A DNA stretch of 64,000 nt, from NCBI RefSeq assembly GCF_029761915.1, contig NZ_CP121695.1, forward strand, positions 5,299,501-5,363,500. Reading direction: 5' to 3'. This document shows positions 61,507 through 64,000 of this stretch, piece after piece (within the stretch, counting starts at the first letter, position 1; every line of letters begins with the position of its first letter). The translations under genes and the position numbers were made by a program. Source of the stretch: Bradyrhizobium sp. CB1650 (lineage in GTDB: Bacteria; Pseudomonadota; Alphaproteobacteria; Rhizobiales; Xanthobacteraceae). A model generated the notes under the pieces. The model was not told the DNA's origin. It ran no database searches and saw only the letters and a list, made by a program, of their open reading frames with translations.

Positions 61507-61926
61507 ATGACCAAGTCCGATCTCGCCGAAATCTACCGCGACTACATCGGCTGCCTGAACCGGCAGGATTGGCCGGCCCTCGGACAGTTCGTGCATGATG
61601 ACGTCGTCCACAACGCAAAGCCCCTCGGGCTGTCCGGGTATCGCGCGATGCTGGAGAAGGATTTTCAGGAGATCCCGGACCTGCGTTTCAACGTCGAGCT
61701 GCTGATTTCCAATCCGCCGCATATCGCCAGCCGGCTGAAGTTCGACTGCACGCCGGTGGGTAAATTCCTCGGACTCGACGTGAGCGGCAGGCGCGTCTCC
61801 TTTTGCGAGAACGTGTTCTACGAGTTTCACGACGGAAAGATTCGGCGAGTGTGGTCGGTGATCGACAAGGCCGCGATCGAGGCGCAGCTCGTGCGCTCCG
61901 CGATGCCGGCACCCCCATCGAAATAA
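61507..61926 (+). CDS. SnoaL-like/ester cyclase family protein
   Basis: This 139-residue NTF2-like protein has the layout MTKSDLAEIYRDYIGCLNRQ, the WPALGQFVHDDVVHNAKPL segment with the putative active-site Asp/His, and the GKIRRVWSVIDKAAIEAQ end typical of the SnoaL-like polyketide cyclase family. Substrate is unknown. It follows the MarR-GNAT gene by 54 bp and may be its target. Confidence 0.82.
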   Translation: MTKSDLAEIYRDYIGCLNRQDWPALGQFVHDDVVHNAKPLGLSGYRAMLEKDFQEIPDLRFNVELLISNPPHIASRLKFDCTPVGKFLGLDVSGRRVSFCENVFYEFHDGKIRRVWSVIDKAAIEAQLVRSAMPAPPSK

Positions 61927-62041
61927 CCATACGATATCCCGAATTTCTTGTAAAGCGAATTTCCTATTGCTGCATCGATGCTCCGGGATGCGGATGAAAT
62001 CACGTCCGACTTGAGGTTCTTATGCTCCAAAATAAAAATAT

Positions 62042-62069
62042 CGAAAACAACCCCATGCAAAGTAGCCGG
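62042..62069 (+). repeat. Short dispersed repeat containing CCCATGCAAAGTAGC (copy 2)
   Basis: CGAAAACAACCCCATGCAAA, continuing GTAGCCGG, matches the copy at 5662-5690 with only a few differences. It lies in an AT-rich gap between the SnoaL-like and EamA genes. Confidence 0.5.
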
Positions 62070-62161
62070 TGGCTGCCGGCGTGTTGCCGGACCATGTCAG
62101 CAAGCGATTTGACATGTCGGGCAAAACACCGGCACGATGTCATCATCCGGCCAACTCAATC

Positions 62162-63136
62162 TCACCGCGCTCTAGACGCCTGCCGATCGCGAGAAGAGAC
62201 CATGGCGAGCTGCACCGGCCACGATGTCTTCGCCTTACGTTGCGATTTAGACCGCGCAAGGAGCATCCCCGCGACCGAAGCAATGACCAATGCGGCGCCG
62301 GCGAGCATCCAGAACGATAGTTTCTCACCCAAGAAGATCCAGCCGACGAGAACGGCGATGATCGGGTTGACGAAAGTGTAGGTCGCGACCAGCGTGGCCG
62401 GAACCTGCTTGAGCAGCCAGATGTAGGCTGCAAATGCGACGACGGTCCCCATCAGCGTCAGATACGCCCAGCCTGCGATCGAGACGGCCGAGACATTCGA
62501 AAGGTGCAAGCCGCCGAACTCGCCGCGCGTTGCGCCGACCGCCAGCAACGCGATTCCGCCGGCGAGCAGTTCCAGGCCCGATAGCGCTAGCGGCGAAAAG
62601 CTTCCAGAGTAACGTTCGGATACGAACGTCCCGGCCGCCCAGGAGAGTGACGCTACGAGCAGGAGAACGATATCGCTGGCGCGCACGCCGCCGGTGGACG
62701 TTTCTTGAGACGCAATCAAGGCGACGCCCGCAACACCCGGGAACAGGAATGCGATTGTCTTCCATGTCGGCCGCTCGCCGCCGGGAACGAGGACTTGCAA
62801 AAGCGTGATCCAGAGGGGAATCGTTGCGAGCAGGATCGCAGCAAGTCCCGAATGCACGCGCTGCTGGGCATAGGCAAGCAGCCCGTGACATCCAACGAAG
62901 AAGAGGACGCCGCAAAACGCGGCGAGCATGACGGCTTTCAGCGGCGGCGCGGACGTTCCCGCCGCTCGGGCGGCAGCATAGAGGATGGCCCCGCCGATCA
63001 GGCAGCGCGCAGCCATCACCGTGAACGGCGGCAGGGATTGCAGGGCAAGCGCCAGCGCAAGATAAGTCGAGCCCCAGAGGAGATAGATGGCAGCAAAGGC
63101 CGTGGCGATCGCCAAGTGCATCCTTGAAAGCGGCAC
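62162..63136 (-). CDS. EamA/DMT-family exporter
   Basis: This 324-residue membrane protein has ten hydrophobic segments in two EamA repeats, beginning IATAFAAIYLLWGSTYLALA, with the typical PPFTVMAARCLIGGAILY and second-repeat VVAFAAYIWLLKQVPATLVA and IAVLVGWIFLGEKLSFW. These transporters usually export amino acids or metabolites (YdcZ/RhaT group). Start is GTG at 63136 with AGGA seven bases upstream; ATG at 63121 is the alternative. It is divergent from the CGNR regulator, with 21 bp between starts, so it is its likely target. Confidence 0.9.
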   Translation of the reverse strand: MPLSRMHLAIATAFAAIYLLWGSTYLALALALQSLPPFTVMAARCLIGGAILYAAARAAGTSAPPLKAVMLAAFCGVLFFVGCHGLLAYAQQRVHSGLAAILLATIPLWITLLQVLVPGGERPTWKTIAFLFPGVAGVALIASQETSTGGVRASDIVLLLVASLSWAAGTFVSERYSGSFSPLALSGLELLAGGIALLAVGATRGEFGGLHLSNVSAVSIAGWAYLTLMGTVVAFAAYIWLLKQVPATLVATYTFVNPIIAVLVGWIFLGEKLSFWMLAGAALVIASVAGMLLARSKSQRKAKTSWPVQLAMVSSRDRQASRAR

Positions 63137-63145
63137 ATCGAGTTC

Positions 63146-63165
63146 CTAACCTGTTAAGTGGTTAG
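63146..63165. promoter_or_regulatory. Palindrome in the EamA-CGNR divergent gap
   Basis: CTAACC-TGTTAAGT-GGTTAG has perfect 6-bp arms and an inner TTAA. It fills almost the whole 21-bp space between the two divergent starts and covers the GTG of the CGNR gene. It is the natural place for a regulator acting on both genes; binding is inferred. Confidence 0.5.
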
Positions 63166-63838
63166 TCTCGATCAACAGCGCGGGCGTGCCTTGGGTTCCT
63201 CGATATCTGCCAAATCCCCGCAGCGCCCCGCCGAGGGTGACCTCGACGAGGAACTGGCGATCCGGTTCGTCAACACCGTGGCATGGCGCCTGCGCGATCC
63301 GCAAGAAGAGCGGCTTCCCGACGCCGACGCTCTGCTCGCGTGGCTCGGCCGGAACCATGTCGGCAGTCCACGCGATCTGAAGCACGTCCGGTCCGCCTGG
63401 CAGGCGAACGCTGCGCGAGCCAAAGCCGCATATCGCGACGCCATGATGCTTCGCGAAGCCATCTACGAGATCCTCATCGCGCGGATCAATCACCTTCCGC
63501 CTCCCCACGGCGGATTGAGCGTCTTCAACCGGATGCTGGCGCGGTCCACGCCATCGATGGCCCTGAAATGGGAAGGCGGCGACGTGACCTGGGGCGTGCG
63601 GCCGCAAGGCGACGGACCGGATCTGCTCAAACCCATCATCACCTCAGCGGCAGCATTGATGACCGGACCACGAGCACGCCGCGTGAAGCAATGCCAGGAC
63701 GACCGGGGATGCGGCTGGCTCTTCATCGACGAGAGCCGCGCGCAGAACCGGCGCTGGTGCTCGATGGGCGATTGCGGAAACCGCGCCAAGGCGCACCGGC
63801 ATTATCAGCGGACGCGTCCGAAAGAGCGCGGCCGGTAA
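63158..63838 (+). CDS. CGNR zinc-finger regulator (ABATE domain)
   Basis: This 226-residue protein has an N-terminal ABATE domain (residues ~20-150: DLDEELAIRFVNTVAWRLRD and PDADALLAWLGRN) and a C-terminal CGNR zinc finger (CQDDRGCGWLFIDESRAQ, then RRWCSMGDCGNRAKAHRHYQ, carrying Cys pairs). These are transcription-factor-like proteins of unknown ligand, often next to small exporters. The start is GTG at 63158; other in-frame choices downstream are possible, such as after the palindrome. It is divergent from the EamA gene. Confidence 0.87.
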   Translation: MVSLDQQRGRALGSSISAKSPQRPAEGDLDEELAIRFVNTVAWRLRDPQEERLPDADALLAWLGRNHVGSPRDLKHVRSAWQANAARAKAAYRDAMMLREAIYEILIARINHLPPPHGGLSVFNRMLARSTPSMALKWEGGDVTWGVRPQGDGPDLLKPIITSAAALMTGPRARRVKQCQDDRGCGWLFIDESRAQNRRWCSMGDCGNRAKAHRHYQRTRPKERGR

Positions 63839-63843
63839 CCGCG

Positions 63844-63905
63844 CGTCATTCCGGGGCGCGCATCGAACTCGGATTTACCGGGGTTGCGCATCGCCCGGCA
63901 TGACG
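63844..63905. repeat. Palindromic intergenic repeat, family B (partial copy)
   Basis: CGTCATTCCGGGGCGCG at the left and CGGCATGACG at the right recall the end CGGAATGACG and its complement in the element at 20066-20160. The centre has diverged. It lies between convergent genes. Confidence 0.45.
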
Positions 63906-63915
63906 GCCCCCTCCT

Positions 63916-63999
63916 TCACGCCGCCACCGGAGCAGGCTCCCCTTGCGGCTTCGCGAACGGACGGAACGTCATCGCCATCAGGAATGCCCCGAGGCCCAT
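63916..63999 (-). CDS. C-terminal end of a membrane protein, probably MFS
   Basis: The last 27 codons of a minus-strand gene entering from beyond the window end: MGLGAFLMAMTFRPFAKPQG then EPAPVAA and TGA. The Leu/Met/Ala-rich start followed by a basic, Pro-rich tail is what the end of the last helix and cytoplasmic tail of an MFS transporter looks like. The assignment is tentative as so little is visible. Confidence 0.4.
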   Translation of the reverse strand: MGLGAFLMAMTFRPFAKPQGEPAPVAA

Positions 64000-64000
64000 C

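Noticed and set aside
1..64000. tRNA, rRNA, CRISPR arrays, prophage or insertion-sequence transposases
   Set aside because: Looked for on both strands; no clover-leaf-like gene, direct-repeat array, phage genes or transposase were recognised. A covariance-model or tRNA search would be decisive.

Overview
The window is high-GC chromosomal DNA of an alphaproteobacterium, most likely Bradyrhizobium or a close relative in the Nitrobacteraceae. The grounds are the housekeeping set (dnaB-alr, radA-cvpA-purF, yfgM-like/lipoprotein/der, panB, prfC, orfA-pit), the very strong GC3 bias that opens long antisense frames, the many GntR/FCD and branched-chain amino acid transport genes, and short palindromic intergenic repeats of the kind common in Bradyrhizobium. 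The genus is an inference; no rRNA or tRNA gene is visible.

Layout. 1-5.5 kb: end of cfa, a 39-residue membrane peptide behind a perfect CRP-type site, dnaB, alr, a Cys-rich repeat exported peptide, xth and a GFA-family protein. 5.7-11.9 kb: a catabolic operon (FCD regulator, HIBADH-family dehydrogenase, four-gene polar amino acid-type ABC transporter, RpiB-like isomerase, PfkB kinase). 12-16 kb: a TauE/SafE permease, then a periplasmic sugar-type binding protein translationally coupled to a GGDEF-EAL membrane protein. 16.2-20.9 kb: radA, cvpA, purF, an SDR. 21-23.5 kb: a secreted NHL propeller and an orphan LivJ-like binding protein. 23.7-33.3 kb (minus strand): MFS efflux, der, proline-rich lipoprotein, YfgM-like protein, acyl-CoA synthetase, panB, nnrU-like, a secreted protein with a TonB/TolA-like C-terminus, prfC. 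33.3-35.5 kb: a guanidine-II riboswitch in front of sugE/gdx, then an orfA-pit phosphate operon with a PHO box. 35.5-40.2 kb: a complete livGFJHM operon. 40.5-49.7 kb: mixed metabolic and unknown genes (PAS_5-like, ArsC/Spx, csaA, TetR plus TauE, GST, DUF429, serine hydrolase, GNAT, Lin0512, CLC channel). 49.8-51.5 kb: a TPP-dependent acetolactate synthase-like enzyme. 52-56.6 kb: a type I secretion cassette. 56.7-59.7 kb: GntR, dicarboxylate/amino acid symporter, threonine aldolase. 59.8-64 kb: VOC protein, MarR-GNAT fusion, SnoaL-like protein, EamA exporter with a divergent CGNR regulator, and the tail of another membrane protein.

The most interesting system is the type I secretion cassette at 52.0-56.6 kb. 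A 96-residue Gly/Ala-rich protein with a GxxxGxxxG zipper is followed by a stem-loop, a PrtD-like ABC exporter, an HlyD-like adaptor and a 318-residue Ala/His-rich protein; no RTX repeats are seen. This architecture resembles the glycine-zipper contact-dependent bacteriocins (Cdz) of Caulobacter, but no immunity gene is recognised. Other well-supported regulatory finds are the guanidine-II riboswitch of sugE, the PHO box upstream of orfA-pit, and near-perfect operators next to a TetR, a MarR-GNAT, a CGNR and two GntR genes.
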